A stretch of DNA of 64,000 nucleotides from Paracoccus sanguinis (GCF_900106665.1 NZ_FNNA01000002.1:1-64000); one strand, 5' to 3'. Positions 9,890-19,919 are shown, counted from the stretch's first letter. A program made the numbers and translations. Notes: generated by a model not told the origin, from the sequence alone.

Positions 9890-10959
9890 CGGGCAAATTC
9901 AAACTGCTGTCTGCCTAGCTGGATCTCACGATTGGATCCCGTCATGTAGCGGCTCAGGTGTCCCTGCCAAATTACAACTGATTGACGTGTGGGCACCTGA
10001 TTTCGCACGACTGCGGGCTGCCGTCGCAAGCGCTTGGACGCAACGCGATAGACTGGCAGCCTTGGCCACCGACGCCAGGACTCGAGATGCCCTCACGCAG
10101 GCGACGCCGAAGGATCTATCGGTACTGTACGAATGGCGAGACCAGTCGGCCTAGCCGGTGCCGCTCGAGGCCTTCCCGACGTTCCCAATGATTACCCGGA
10201 CCGCGTGGCACAGCTAACCCGCGATGACTTTGACCTGACGGGCGCTTTCCACACGCTGGAACGCATCGCCGCGGAGGCAGAGGCAGAATCCTCCGCACAA
10301 ATAAGTTTGGCGATCCGGCCGCTTAACGCCGGGTCTTTTCGCTCGCGCTCCTCGCTCGCTCCCGGGGGCTCGCAGTGCGGCGCGGGAAGGTCGCAATGAA
10401 AATCAGCGGCGCGCTGCACCGAGCGGCGCGGGATGTAGGAACCGCGGTCCGAGAGAGGCCAAAGGCAAAAGAAGCGGGTGATCGGTATCTTCGCTTCATC
10501 AAGTTGCAGCAAATGGTCCGGGGCCCGGCGGCAGCGCACCTTGAACTTCTTGACCGTCAGATCGGCACCATCCGCGACGAGCCAGACGCGAGATCAGGGA
10601 CCCGGTATTGGTACGCTTCACCATCAGGATCGGGGATGGGGTCGAATGGGTGCTGGAAGATGACAGGATGGTGGAAATTGAAACCAGCCGTTCGCGAGCG
10701 GTCGACGGCATGGTCGCCTTAGTTCCGAGCTTGATTTTGACCGTGAGCGCCGAGAGGGGTTCCTATCCCGCGTTGAATACGTAGACAGGAATGTCGAACT
10801 GGCTAGGACGGAAGTCGGCCAAAAGGCACAGCGGTCTTGGCACTCCAGCTGGGACGGGTACGTCGGCCGGCGTCGGGACCAGCTGAGTCGCATGTCCAAA
10901 TATAAAGGTCCAAAGCTTGGCTTGTCCTCGGGCTTCTCGAAAACCTCGTCCGACCCGAC
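9890..10959. other. Decayed sequence without a recognisable gene
   Basis: Several short open frames occur on both strands (for example 10133-10399 and 10396-10722), but none has a domain I recognise. Frames seem to change every 100-200 bp, as in old pseudogenes. Part may be the 3' half of the SbcD-like gene. No insertion-sequence ends or tRNA gene were seen. Confidence 0.4.
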
Positions 10960-11282
10960 GGTAGCGCGAGAGACGATGCCGAGCCAGGCCCCATCACGCG
11001 TGCGGGGAGCGCTAAGCGCGGCGAGCAAGGCTGGCCGGGTCTTGTCAGGACCGTCGCTGCCGGGCCGGGGCTCATCGGCCTTGCCGGCCGAGGCAAGGGG
11101 CGGCGCCGCTCCCGCAGATTATGGTCGGATACCTCGCCCTCCTCGTTGACGAACTCCGCTAAGACGCGGAACAGGCGCGAATTGACTTCGTCGTGCACCG
11201 CCTCGCACTGAAGTCGCAGAGCGAGCTCAGAGGCCTCGGGTTCCCTGGGGCGAGTACGATAATAGATGACGGTGTCGATCAT
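10960..11282 (-). pseudogene. Possible serine recombinase N-terminal remnant
   Basis: From ATG 11282 on the minus strand the frame reads MIDTVIYYR, then SELALRLQCEAV and LFRVLAEFVNEEGE. This resembles the resolvase N-terminus (YYRVST, Q, EF, E). A second frame continues with TRPALLAALSA, the position where resolvases have RPxLxxAL. The catalytic serine region is altered and the frame is broken. The match is by eye only. Confidence 0.3.
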
Positions 11283-11501
11283 CGAGGATCGTTCTGTCTT
11301 AGGCGAGGGGACGGTCGGCCCAAGGCAGCATGGATGACCCAACGCCGGAGGACAGGGCCCTTTTCGAGGCCCTAACCCAGCAAACTTTTTTTCGGGAGAC
11401 AACCTTTTCGGGGGCTTCGGTAAATATGGCAAGGCGCGGCGCGTGGGTCAGGGCGGAGACACGGGCCACTGCATCTTCGGCGCGGTCTCGCATACGGCCC
11501 G

Positions 11502-12173
11502 TCATGCCACCACTGCCAGCGCTTCGACCTCATAGCCAAGGCTGATGCGGCGGTCTCGGACAGGGTCATGCATCCTCATGCGGATGCGGGCGGACGGGCG
11601 CACGCCGCCCAGCGCGGCGAAGGTGCCGCACAGCATGGCTGCACCGCCATCGCGCGCGAGTGCCTCAAGCCCCGCCCCGGCGATCAGCGCGTCGAGCGGG
11701 CGGATGCCGGCAAGGGTGCCGCGCTGATAGCCGAGCCAGTCGCCGCCTTCGTGAATGTCGCAGGTGACCTCGATGAGGTCGAGGTGACCGGCGACCTCCT
11801 CCCACAGCCACAACTCTTGTGCGACGGGCTTGGCACAGAGCTGTTTGGACGCGGCGACCGAGACGGTCTCGAGCTTGCGGTCGGTATGGTCAGACCCCAG
11901 GCCCAGGTAGCGCTGGCCGTTCTGCGCCACCAGCACCAGCGGTTCCGCCTCGCCCGAGCTGTCGGTCCCCAGCATCGCCACGCGCGGCGCTTGGGTCAGC
12001 AGCGACGGCGCGCAGCGATAGAAGAGCGGAACGGTCGAGGGCGGTGCCACGCCCAGCGCCGCCAGCTCGTCGATATGGTGCTGGACTGCGGCCGCATCGC
12101 GTCCGGTCCAGCCGGCAACGACCAGGTGGGCCGGGGCGCAGTCGATCTGTTGCCCGTTGCAGGTAAAGCGCAT
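11502..12173 (-). CDS. DUF2848 family protein
   Basis: A 223-residue soluble protein that opens with MRFTCNGQQIDCAPAHLVVA and contains HIDELAALGVAPPSTVPLFYR, typical of DUF2848. This family has a fumarylacetoacetate-hydrolase-like flavour, but its reaction is unknown to me. It is the last gene of the minus-strand TRAP operon, beginning 9 bp after the stop of dctM, so it is almost certainly co-transcribed. Together with the DUF1445 protein it probably acts on the compound that the transporter imports. The C-terminal GYEVEALAVVA is family-like. There is no signal peptide, so it is cytoplasmic. Confidence 0.75.
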   Translation of the reverse strand: MRFTCNGQQIDCAPAHLVVAGWTGRDAAAVQHHIDELAALGVAPPSTVPLFYRCAPSLLTQAPRVAMLGTDSSGEAEPLVLVAQNGQRYLGLGSDHTDRKLETVSVAASKQLCAKPVAQELWLWEEVAGHLDLIEVTCDIHEGGDWLGYQRGTLAGIRPLDALIAGAGLEALARDGGAAMLCGTFAALGGVRPSARIRMRMHDPVRDRRISLGYEVEALAVVA

Positions 12174-12182
12174 GAGAGTTCC

Positions 12183-13463
12183 TCAGGACTGGCCCGGCAG
12201 CCAAAGCGCCAGGCCGGGAAGGGCGACCAGCGCCGCCACCATCAGCAGCATCACGATCACATAGGGGATGACGCCGACCATCACCTGCGTCAGGTTGCCG
12301 CCCTTTCGGGCGCCCTGCACGACATACAGGTTCAGTCCGACGGGCGGGGTGATCAGCGCCATTTCGATCAGCACGATCAGCAGGACGCCGAACCAGACCT
12401 TGTCAAAACCAGCAGCGGCGATGATCGGCACGACGATGGGGATGGTGGCGACCATCAGCGACAGGGTCTCGATGAAAAACCCCAGCACGATGTAGAGCGC
12501 GATGACCAGCATCAGCAGCCAGAACGGCGACAGGCCCGCACCTTGCAGCAGGTCGGCCAGCGCCCGGCCCAGCCCGGCAGAGGTCAGGGCAAAGTTCAGG
12601 AAATACGCCCCGGCGATGACCAGCATGATCATCGCGGTGATGCGGATTGTCCCGTGGAGTGCCTCGGCCAGGGCGCGCAGCCCGATGCCGTCGCCCGACG
12701 CCGCGACGATGATGGCCACAACGACGCCGATTGCGGCCGACTCGGTCGGTGTGGCCCACCCGCGATAGATCGAGCCGATCACGACCGTGAACAACACCAC
12801 CACAGGCAGCAGATCCCGCAGGCTGGCCAGACGCGCAGACCAGGGGTAGCGCTGGGATGGCCCGCCCAGGGACGGCCGGACTCGGCAAATCAGCGCCGTT
12901 ATCACCATGAACGCCACCGCCATGAGCAGCCCTGGGATCAGCCCGGCGGAAAACAGCTGCGGGATCGACGTCTCGGTCAGGAACCCATAGACGATCAGGT
13001 TGATCGAGGGCGGGATCAGGATGCCCAGCGTTCCGCCGGCCGCGATGGACCCGGCAAACAGGCGCGGATCGTAGTTCAGCCGCTCGGCCTGCGGCATGGC
13101 GACGGTGGCGACCGTCGCAGCGGTGGCAACGGACGAGCCGGAGGTCGCCGAAAACATCGTCGCGGTGGCGATGTTGGCGTGTACAAGCCCGCCGGGCAGC
13201 CAGGAAAACCACTTGTCCAGCGCCGCATAGGTGCGGGCGGCGACGCCGCCTTTTACCAGCACCTCGCCCAGCAGGACGAACATGGGGATGGCGATCAGCG
13301 TGGACGACGACGAAGCCGACCATATGACCTGTCCGAGCCCGCGCAGCAGCGGAAATGGCGAATGGAACTGCGCCACCCCCACGCCCAGCAAGAACAGCAC
13401 CGCGCCGACCGGGATCGACAGCGCCAAGAGCAGCAGGAGGCCGACGAAGATCTGCAGGATCAT
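12183..13463 (-). CDS. dctM: TRAP transporter large permease subunit
   Basis: A 426-residue polytopic membrane protein of normal DctM length. It has about 12 hydrophobic segments and the family motifs FVLLGEVLVKGG, ATSGSSVATAATVATVAMP and GILIPPSINLIVYG. It forms the ion-driven channel of a tripartite TRAP importer in the inner membrane. The ATG at 13463 overlaps the stop of dctQ (ATGA), which indicates translational coupling. The substrate cannot be read from this subunit. Confidence 0.93.
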   Translation of the reverse strand: MILQIFVGLLLLLALSIPVGAVLFLLGVGVAQFHSPFPLLRGLGQVIWSASSSSTLIAIPMFVLLGEVLVKGGVAARTYAALDKWFSWLPGGLVHANIATATMFSATSGSSVATAATVATVAMPQAERLNYDPRLFAGSIAAGGTLGILIPPSINLIVYGFLTETSIPQLFSAGLIPGLLMAVAFMVITALICRVRPSLGGPSQRYPWSARLASLRDLLPVVVLFTVVIGSIYRGWATPTESAAIGVVVAIIVAASGDGIGLRALAEALHGTIRITAMIMLVIAGAYFLNFALTSAGLGRALADLLQGAGLSPFWLLMLVIALYIVLGFFIETLSLMVATIPIVVPIIAAAGFDKVWFGVLLIVLIEMALITPPVGLNLYVVQGARKGGNLTQVMVGVIPYVIVMLLMVAALVALPGLALWLPGQS

Positions 13464-14077
13464 GCCGTGCCTCCCCCATGTTCGCCGTGCAGGCCACGGG
13501 CCTCGGCCAGGGCTTCATCGCCTTCGTTCGCCAAGCCGATTGCGGATTCCAGCCGCGCCAGATCGCCGCGCGCCAGGATCAGAGACGCCGCCAGCAAGGT
13601 CAGCACGGCGCAGATGGCGAACCACAGCCAGCCGCCGAACCAGATGCCCTGCGGTATCCACAACGGTGTTTCCAGCGGGGTGTTGGCCCGCGATCCGCGG
13701 GCCAGCGTTTTCTCGAGAACCGGCCAAGCCTGATAGGCGACCAGAACGGCGATGCCGGTCAGCGCCGCCATCGCCAGCATATCGATGGCCGCACGGCCGC
13801 GCGGGGACAGGCCCTGCCGCACAAGGTCGATGCGGACATGAGCGCGTTCGGTCAGCGCGACGGCCAGTCCCCAACTGGCCAGGATGGCCATCCCATAGCC
13901 CGACAGCTCGTCCGAGCCGCCAAGCGAGCGTCCGAGCTGCCGCATGACGACATCGGCAAGGACGAACGCCACCGTCGCCACCAGCAGCACGCCCAGCAGA
14001 ACGCCGACCGCCCGATTGGCCATGCCGAGGCCCGTCAGCAGGCGTGCCGGCAGATCATTGTCAGCTGCGGCGGTCAT
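13460..14077 (-). CDS. dctQ: TRAP transporter small permease subunit
   Basis: A 205-residue protein with four predicted membrane segments, as usual for DctQ. The start at ATG 14077 overlaps the TGA of dctP as ATGA; a longer frame reaches 14134 but would overlap dctP needlessly. Recognisable features are RSLGGSDELSGYGMAILASWGLAVALTERAHVRIDLV-like helices (DELSGYGM is the clear family block) and the W-rich third segment. It bridges the binding protein and DctM in the inner membrane. Confidence 0.9.
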   Translation of the reverse strand: MTAAADNDLPARLLTGLGMANRAVGVLLGVLLVATVAFVLADVVMRQLGRSLGGSDELSGYGMAILASWGLAVALTERAHVRIDLVRQGLSPRGRAAIDMLAMAALTGIAVLVAYQAWPVLEKTLARGSRANTPLETPLWIPQGIWFGGWLWFAICAVLTLLAASLILARGDLARLESAIGLANEGDEALAEARGLHGEHGGGTA

Positions 14078-15114
14078 TGTGCGACGGTTACGCCCATCGC
14101 GGCACCGACCGAGTCGTTCCAGCGCTTGACCCACTCAGGGGTGGTGCGGGACGCCCACTCGGGCAGCACCTGCGACGTGAGGATCTCGGTCGCCGCAGCG
14201 GTATCGTCGGCCGTGGGTTCGACCAGCGCCATCGCCGCCGGCTTGCCTGCCGCACAGGCGCCGGTGCCGGTGAGGCAGGCGATGTCGCCGGCCAGCCCGC
14301 CTTCGGCCGCGTCCCAGGCCGGCGCCTCGAGCCCCTCGGTCACCGCCTTCTGCAGCGTCGCCTGCTGTTCGGCCGACAGCCCGTCCCAGCGGGCCTGGTT
14401 CATCGCCACGACGACCGGGTCCCAGCCACCCAGCGGCAGCGTCATGAGGTGGTCCGAGACCTCCCACCAGCCGGCGGCGTAGCCCGATCCGGCACCCGTC
14501 ACGGCGCAATCAATCACGCTGCGCTCCAGTGCGCCCGGCACTTCTGAGAAAGCCACGTTGATCCCCTCGGCCCCCAGCGCTTCGAGGAACTTCGTCGTCA
14601 TTCGGCCCGAACCCCGGACCTTCTTGCCCTTGAGATCGGCGAGACCCTTGATCGCTCCCTTGCAGAACACGACCTGCGGCGGATAGGGCGCGATGGCCAG
14701 CATATGCGCGTTGAAGCGGTCCTTCATGATGTCGGCGACCATCGGGCGCGCGGCATCCACCATTTTGCGGGCATCCGCGGGCGTGTTCGCCAGCAGCGGC
14801 ACATCCAGCCCCTCGAGTTCGGGCGCATCGCCGACGGTGTAGTCGGCCACGGTGGCGCCGATGTCGAAGACCCCGTCGCCCAGCATCCGGTAGACGTCGG
14901 CCCCCGCGATGCCCATCTGGTCAAAGCTCGTCAGCGCAGCGGTGAACTGATCGCCCGTCGCGCCGGGCAGCTTCTCGGTCCAGAACGGGGTTTCAAACTT
15001 CTGATACAGCGGCAGGTTCGACCAGGTGCCGACGACATTGAGCTGTTCTGCGGCAAACGCCGGCGCGGTCAGGGCCGAGGCGGCGAGGATGGCGGCCGTC
15101 AGGGTGCGTGTCAT
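14074..15114 (-). CDS. dctP: TRAP transporter substrate-binding protein
   Basis: A 346-residue periplasmic binding protein with a classic signal peptide ending APAFA. DctP-type blocks include GLADLKGKKVRGSGRMTTKFLEALGA, the arginine-bearing segment that contacts the carboxylate in this family, and SEVPGALERSVIDCAVTG. Four cysteines are visible, including a pair near the C-terminus (CLTGTGAC) that could form a disulfide. It delivers substrate to DctQM, encoded just downstream. The ligand is probably an organic acid; the DUF1445 and DUF2848 neighbours suggest a hydroxy- or amino acid derivative, but this is inference. Confidence 0.9.
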   Translation of the reverse strand: MTRTLTAAILAASALTAPAFAAEQLNVVGTWSNLPLYQKFETPFWTEKLPGATGDQFTAALTSFDQMGIAGADVYRMLGDGVFDIGATVADYTVGDAPELEGLDVPLLANTPADARKMVDAARPMVADIMKDRFNAHMLAIAPYPPQVVFCKGAIKGLADLKGKKVRGSGRMTTKFLEALGAEGINVAFSEVPGALERSVIDCAVTGAGSGYAAGWWEVSDHLMTLPLGGWDPVVVAMNQARWDGLSAEQQATLQKAVTEGLEAPAWDAAEGGLAGDIACLTGTGACAAGKPAAMALVEPTADDTAAATEILTSQVLPEWASRTTPEWVKRWNDSVGAAMGVTVAQ

Positions 15115-15173
15115 GGTGGCTCTCTCTCTGTGTGGATGCGGGCCTCCAGGGTCTGGCGCCCCGGTTGCGGCGA

Positions 15174-15974
15174 TTAAGCGCCGGTCGCAGGCAGGTCAGT
15201 GACCAGCATATGACCGGGGCGGTGGGTAATGGCGAAGGGCAGGCGCGCGTGGCGCAGCGCCTGCTGGCCGGTGACGCCGCACGCCCAGAACACCGGAACG
15301 TCGCCCGGCTGGAGGACGGGGGCATCGCCCCAATCGGGACAGGACAGATCGGCGATCCCGATGGCGGCCGGATCGCCCGCATGGACCGGGGCGCCGTGGG
15401 CCAGCGGGAAGCCCGCGCAGATGGCCTGCGTTTCGGCCAGGCGGTCGGGGGGAATGCCGCGCAGGCTGACGACCAACGATCCGCCGAACGGGCCGGCGGG
15501 GAGGGTCGGGCGGTTGGTGCGATACATGGCGACGTTGCGCCCCGCATCCTGGTGGCGCATCGGGATCCCAACTGCCGCCAGTGCGGATTCAAAGCTGAAT
15601 GAACAGCCCAGCACGAAGGTCACCAGATCGCCGCGCCACAGATCGACGATGTCCGGCACGGTGGCCTCGACCTGGCCGTCGCGGATCACGCAATAGCCCG
15701 GCACGTCGCGGCGGATGTCGATGTACTCGCCCAGCGTGGGCAGCGCCGGATCGCCCGGTCGGCCTTGCGCCAGCAGTGGCAAGGGCTGCGGGTTCAGCGC
15801 GCAGAACCGGGCGAAATCAGCGGCATTCGCCGCCGGCAGGATGGCCAGATTGCCTTGCAAGGCCCCGTCGCAGAGCCCGCTGGTCGGGCCCGTATGAGCG
15901 CCGCGGCGCACCGACCGACGCAGTTGCGCCGGGGATTGGGCAGGCGGGCGGCCGGAGGGCTGAATGTGGTCCAT
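15174..15974 (-). CDS. DUF1445 family putative hydro-lyase (YcsI-like)
   Basis: A 266-residue cytoplasmic protein with the DUF1445/YcsI signature: DIRRDVPGYCVIRDG, FVLGCSFSFESAL and MYRTNR, with VSLRGIPPDRL later. Proteins of this family are annotated as putative hydro-lyases, and some are linked to D-glutamate cyclase-type chemistry. The true substrate here is unknown. It is the first structural gene of the TRAP operon, 59 bp before dctP and 76 bp after the LysR gene, on the same strand. Its place suggests that it performs the first step on the imported compound. Confidence 0.8.
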   Translation of the reverse strand: MDHIQPSGRPPAQSPAQLRRSVRRGAHTGPTSGLCDGALQGNLAILPAANAADFARFCALNPQPLPLLAQGRPGDPALPTLGEYIDIRRDVPGYCVIRDGQVEATVPDIVDLWRGDLVTFVLGCSFSFESALAAVGIPMRHQDAGRNVAMYRTNRPTLPAGPFGGSLVVSLRGIPPDRLAETQAICAGFPLAHGAPVHAGDPAAIGIADLSCPDWGDAPVLQPGDVPVFWACGVTGQQALRHARLPFAITHRPGHMLVTDLPATGA

Positions 15975-16050
15975 CCGGGAATGGTCCCACCCTCAAACCC
16001 GCAAATCAATCTATCGGTCGCACGCAAAATTGATCTTCTGACGCGATCGT

Positions 16051-16929
16051 TCAAATCTGTGCTGCCCGCGCGACCAACTGCCCGATCCGCCGATTGCGTG
16101 CGGGCATATAGGCGACCACGAACTCCAGTTCCGGCAGTTCCAGCTCGGCAGAGACGTCCAGCGCCTGGACGGCACGGGCCGACAGGTCGAGCACCTGGAC
16201 CAGAGGGTCGGGGATGGTCCCCACGCCGAACCCGCGCGCGGTCAGGTGATAGGTCATCGACAGAGAGGCGGAACAGTGAATCACCGGGGTCGGGCCGTCG
16301 CGGGACATGAGACGCTCGGCCACGTCATGGAAGGGCCGGGCGCCGCGCGGAAAGGTGATGATCGGTAGCGCAGCCAGCCGGGCGGCGTCCACCACCTGAC
16401 CCAGCGCAACAAGACCGGGCGCGGCATACCACCCAAGCCGCACCGGCGGCAGGGGATGGGCCACGGCGCCGGCCGGCAGGCTGTCGCGCATCAGGATCGC
16501 CACATCCAGCAGGTCGGTGCGCAGCGCCTCGGCCATGGCTCGGGACAGATCGACCGACAACTCGAACCGGAGGCGCGGCCAGGAGTCGTGCAACCGGGTC
16601 AGCATCGCGGGCAGCATCGTGTGGGTCATCGTCTCGGCCACGCCGAGCCGCACGGTGCCGGACAGGGCCGATGCGCCAGCCATCTCGGCGGCGATCCGGT
16701 CACGCTGATTGAGCAGCCGTTCGGCCTCTTCCACGAACAGCCGCCCGGCGGGGGTCAGACGGACGCCGCGTCCCTCGCGGGCGAAGAGGGTCTGGCCCAT
16801 GCGCCGTTCCAAATCGCGGATGCGGCGCGAGATGGCTGACTGCGCCAGCCCGAGATCGTCTGCGGCGGCGCGGAACCCGCCTGCGCGAACCACGCCCCGG
16901 ATGATGTCGATGTCGCGAAAGCCAAACAT
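16051..16929 (-). CDS. LysR-type transcriptional regulator
   Basis: A 292-residue regulator. The N-terminal winged helix-turn-helix is plain (FRAAADDLGLAQSAISRRIRDLERRMG, residues about 18-45; key part AQSAISRRI). A LysR substrate domain follows (GTVRLGVAETMTHTMLP). It is on the same strand as the DUF1445-TRAP-DUF2848 genes and directly upstream, so it is the likely regulator, with the imported compound or a derivative as co-inducer. Most LysR genes are divergent from their targets; here it precedes them and may be part of the same transcript, or a promoter may lie at 15975-16050. Confidence 0.88.
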   Translation of the reverse strand: MFGFRDIDIIRGVVRAGGFRAAADDLGLAQSAISRRIRDLERRMGQTLFAREGRGVRLTPAGRLFVEEAERLLNQRDRIAAEMAGASALSGTVRLGVAETMTHTMLPAMLTRLHDSWPRLRFELSVDLSRAMAEALRTDLLDVAILMRDSLPAGAVAHPLPPVRLGWYAAPGLVALGQVVDAARLAALPIITFPRGARPFHDVAERLMSRDGPTPVIHCSASLSMTYHLTARGFGVGTIPDPLVQVLDLSARAVQALDVSAELELPELEFVVAYMPARNRRIGQLVARAAQI

Positions 16930-17508
16930 TAGGCAATCATGGCCGTAATATGTGCGGACTCAACAGGGTAGTGCCGGAATGCGCTTTTTGCGCGGCGCAG
17001 TTGCCCCACCAAACGAAAGTTGTCTTCGGTCGGCCGACCTGACCCGCATGCTTAAGTCCCTTGTGTGGACCTCGCAACGACTGCAGTAGCGCATTGATGT
17101 CTGCAATTTCCAAGAGCAGGAGAAATCTGCTCCGTCCATGTCAACAAACTACAATCGCCGCGGCGATTTTCGCGTGGCTCTAACCGTGTGCCCAGCTTCC
17201 CCCAGCCACAGCACCGCGTTAGGTCCGCTGAGATCAAGCGGTCATCGCTTCATCGTTGCGGACATGTAGCAGACAAAACTGTCCGTCAGGCGCAGGGCTT
17301 CCCGGGTGGTCCGGGGCGAAGAGCGTTGATTTCGTGCGAACGGCTGCACAGAGGCCGGATCCCTCACCCGAAGCCAGCACGACTCAAGGCATTGATCTCG
17401 TTTCATACTGCGCTATTCTTAGACCTGATAATTGGTTACGGCATTGACGCGTGAGACATCCGCCGGGAAGCGTTCTGAAGTAGGGCACGGCGCGACTGAT
17501 CAGTCACG
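16930..17508. other. Intergenic junction between the TRAP operon and the lower-GC island
   Basis: I see no complete gene. It holds the upstream region of the LysR gene and the left edge of the lower-GC island. From 17461 the frame of the GHKL gene continues leftwards but has TGA at 17476-17478 and 17497-17499; around these stops it reads RREAF, which could be a decayed GHKL N-box. No direct repeats, tRNA or integrase were noticed. Confidence 0.4.
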
Positions 17509-18999
17509 TTGCGCGTTAGGGTGGTCTATGTTGAGGATCGTGGCACTACTGGTCTGGCCGGCGACCCGACCCTACACACCTCCAAACTGCGCAAGCTCCT
17601 CATGGAGATCGGTGGCAGCAGGAAAATCGCCGATGGCGCCAGCACGGGCGGCAGCTATGGATTTGGGAAAGCCGTTTCTGCGGGCTCGTCGCGCATCGCT
17701 ACCATCATCGCCTACTCCAGGACCACAGACGGCAATGGAAGTCCGCTGTCAGTCCTGATGGGCTGCGCGTATCATGTTGCGCACGAGTTCCATGGACATG
17801 AGACCACGGGAAGAGGCTTTCTTTGCACCACCCATCACATCGAAGGACGGGGGCCTCGCTATGACCCGTTCGTCAACGATGATGCAGATGCCATGGCCGA
17901 GCAGCTTGGTATGGAGCGGGCCGAGGACGATCTCGGAACTACGATCGCTATAATCGACTGCGAATTTGAGGCAGAGGAGATAAAGACCGGTATCGAACGG
18001 TCTTGGTGGCCCCGCATTCTTAAGGACGGCTTCCGCGTTGAGGTGCGAGACGAGGCCAATGTTAAGCACGTTCCTCAGCCCAAGAAGAACCCGCAGATCT
18101 TCCCAGCATATTGGGAGGCCATGGAAATCGCCACGAACAAAACGCTGGTCGATCCGGGGCGGACCAAACTCGTGAACGTCGGCAATATAAAGAATAAGGC
18201 CTTAGGCAAACTTGGGCTTGTCGTCATGAAGAACGTGACCGAGGAACAACTGGAAGACGACGAGACGATGGACCAGCGCAATACGATCGCCATGGTTCGT
18301 TCGACCGGAATGGTCGTCTGGCACCATGCCAAGCGTGGCAACGCCTTTCCTGCGGTCGCCGGGGTATTCCTAGCCGATGAAGGAGAGGAAGTAGATGCAG
18401 TCCTTCGCCGTTCGGAACCGCCGGAACACAACCTGTGGGACGAAAAGGCTTCGGGTCTTCTTACCGACGAGGAGCGCGGCATCGTGCGTTCGATCAAAGA
18501 CGGGTGTTGGCGCCACTTGAAGGACTTCCAGCGAAAAGCGCAGCCACCACGCCCAAGAACCAGCGGGCGCGCAAGTGAGCTGGAACGGTTGCTCGGAAAG
18601 ATCTTAGGCCCTTCGGCGAAGAAGGCCCCAGGAGGCTCTGGGAAGGAGGCAAGCCCGGTTTCGTTGCGATCGGCGGTTAGCGCGCGCGAGGAGTCTGGCA
18701 AGCTGGTCGCTATGGGCACTGTGAAGCTCGCGCTGGCAAAAGATGCCTCTCCCGTTAGCGTCCGCCTGTCAATCGAACTACCGGCGCTGGACGAACAGGG
18801 GCACATGAGAGCCTCGATCCCCTTACGGCTCCGAGGCAAAAGCGACATGACGGCTGTTGGGGATAGTTTGGTGGGCAAGTTTGATGTCGACGACAAAACA
18901 AAGCTAGTATTTGACCTTGAGAGCGAACCGTACGACAAAGATTGGACGGTGACACTTATCCCGGTGGTTGAACCTGCGAGCCTGGGAGGCGAGGGATGA
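17509..18999 (+). pseudogene. GHKL-type ATPase, 5'-truncated or decayed at the N-terminus
   Basis: The open frame starts at a weak TTG and runs 496 residues. It begins inside a GHKL (Hsp90/MutL/histidine-kinase) ATPase fold. EDRGTTGL is the G1 box (DxGxxG) and GGSYGFGKAV is the glycine-rich ATP lid. The N-box helix that carries the catalytic Glu and Mg-binding Asn is missing; the same frame upstream is cut by two TGA codons. The C-terminal 300 residues are unrecognised. It overlaps the next gene as ATGA, the head of a five-gene unit ending in dcm and vsr. GHKL ATPases act as switch or clamp modules in several defence systems. Either the gene is dead, or a start and N-box have been lost by sequencing error. 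Confidence 0.6.
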
Positions 19000-19919
19000 G
19001 CGCCAAATGGTCCCGTAGCGAACCCAAAAATCTTCGGCCATTCTGGGCAACTGTGAGTCTTGAGGACGCACTTGCACAGGCCACGATCGAATTGTTTCGC
19101 GGCGACGAACCAATCTCCGATGAAACGAAGGTCCTAGAGAAAGACCAGATGCAGGAGATGGAGCCAATCCTTCGATCGCATCTCGACATCGCCGTCCTCC
19201 TCGCTGCTTTGGGCGAGCGAGCCTCCAATTACGACTTGGCAGTCACGATCCGCACTCCGCAAATGATGCGGCGTTCCCTATTCGGTACCTGGCCGCTGGA
19301 TGAGAACTTGCCGGAAGAGATTGAGCTTGGCGCCGAACCGCTCTTTGATGCGAAGCTCTCCGGCCTAGTCGAGATCGGCGTCGCGATCGTCTGCAAGGGC
19401 AACGCCAACCCTGAACCGGGTTGGCCATCGCAGCCAGGCGCATGGCTGGCACGCAAGACGTTCACTATTGGTATCGACCGCAGGCAGTCAACGTTCGAAT
19501 TTGATCTGCTTACCGACGAGTATTTGGCTCAGAATAATCTCTTCCCAGGTACCGCGTTAGTGGTTGAAGTTGATACCGACCTGAACGTCGCAGTTGACGA
19601 CGACCTACCTTTCGCCAGAATCTTGGTCACCAACGCAACATTGGAAGCGATACGCGCGGGGAAGCCGTCGCCAGCCGTGCGCTCCATGTTATACTTCAAT
19701 ATAATGGACGCGATTCTTGAAATTAAGGCGGCCGACGTAGACCCGGTAGAATCGATCGTCGCAGGCTCGCTGCTTGATCGACTGACCATGTGGGCCGGTG
19801 ACGGAAACGTCCCCATGAGAGCATCGACCTTCCATGAGGTGTGTCATTCTAGTTTAAGGCGACGGTCGTTGGTTCAAAGCAAAGTCGAACTTTCAGATGC
19901 ATTGGGGAATTTGCGATGA
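18996..19919 (+). CDS. Unrecognised protein of the GHKL-Dcm-Vsr island
   Basis: A 307-residue soluble protein that I do not recognise. It is acidic and has no signal peptide or membrane segment. Its ATG overlaps the stop of the GHKL gene (ATGA) and its TGA overlaps the next ATG, so the three proteins are translationally coupled and likely work together. A middle part rich in beta-type residues (FEFDLLTDEYLAQNNLFPGTALVVEVD) ends near residue 190; the C-terminal third looks helical. Codon use is less GC-biased than in the flanking core genes, as in the whole island. Confidence 0.7.
   Translation: MSAKWSRSEPKNLRPFWATVSLEDALAQATIELFRGDEPISDETKVLEKDQMQEMEPILRSHLDIAVLLAALGERASNYDLAVTIRTPQMMRRSLFGTWPLDENLPEEIELGAEPLFDAKLSGLVEIGVAIVCKGNANPEPGWPSQPGAWLARKTFTIGIDRRQSTFEFDLLTDEYLAQNNLFPGTALVVEVDTDLNVAVDDDLPFARILVTNATLEAIRAGKPSPAVRSMLYFNIMDAILEIKAADVDPVESIVAGSLLDRLTMWAGDGNVPMRASTFHEVCHSSLRRRSLVQSKVELSDALGNLR

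Noticed and set aside
11568..13733. 721-residue plus-strand open frame, and 32771-34348 on the same strand
   Set aside because: Both are antisense to well-supported genes (DUF2848/dctM and imuB) and show low-complexity shadow composition.
16930..17508. Possible tRNA or att site as the island boundary
   Set aside because: No tRNA-like T-loop, direct repeat or integrase could be found at either edge of the 17.5-22.4 kb island.
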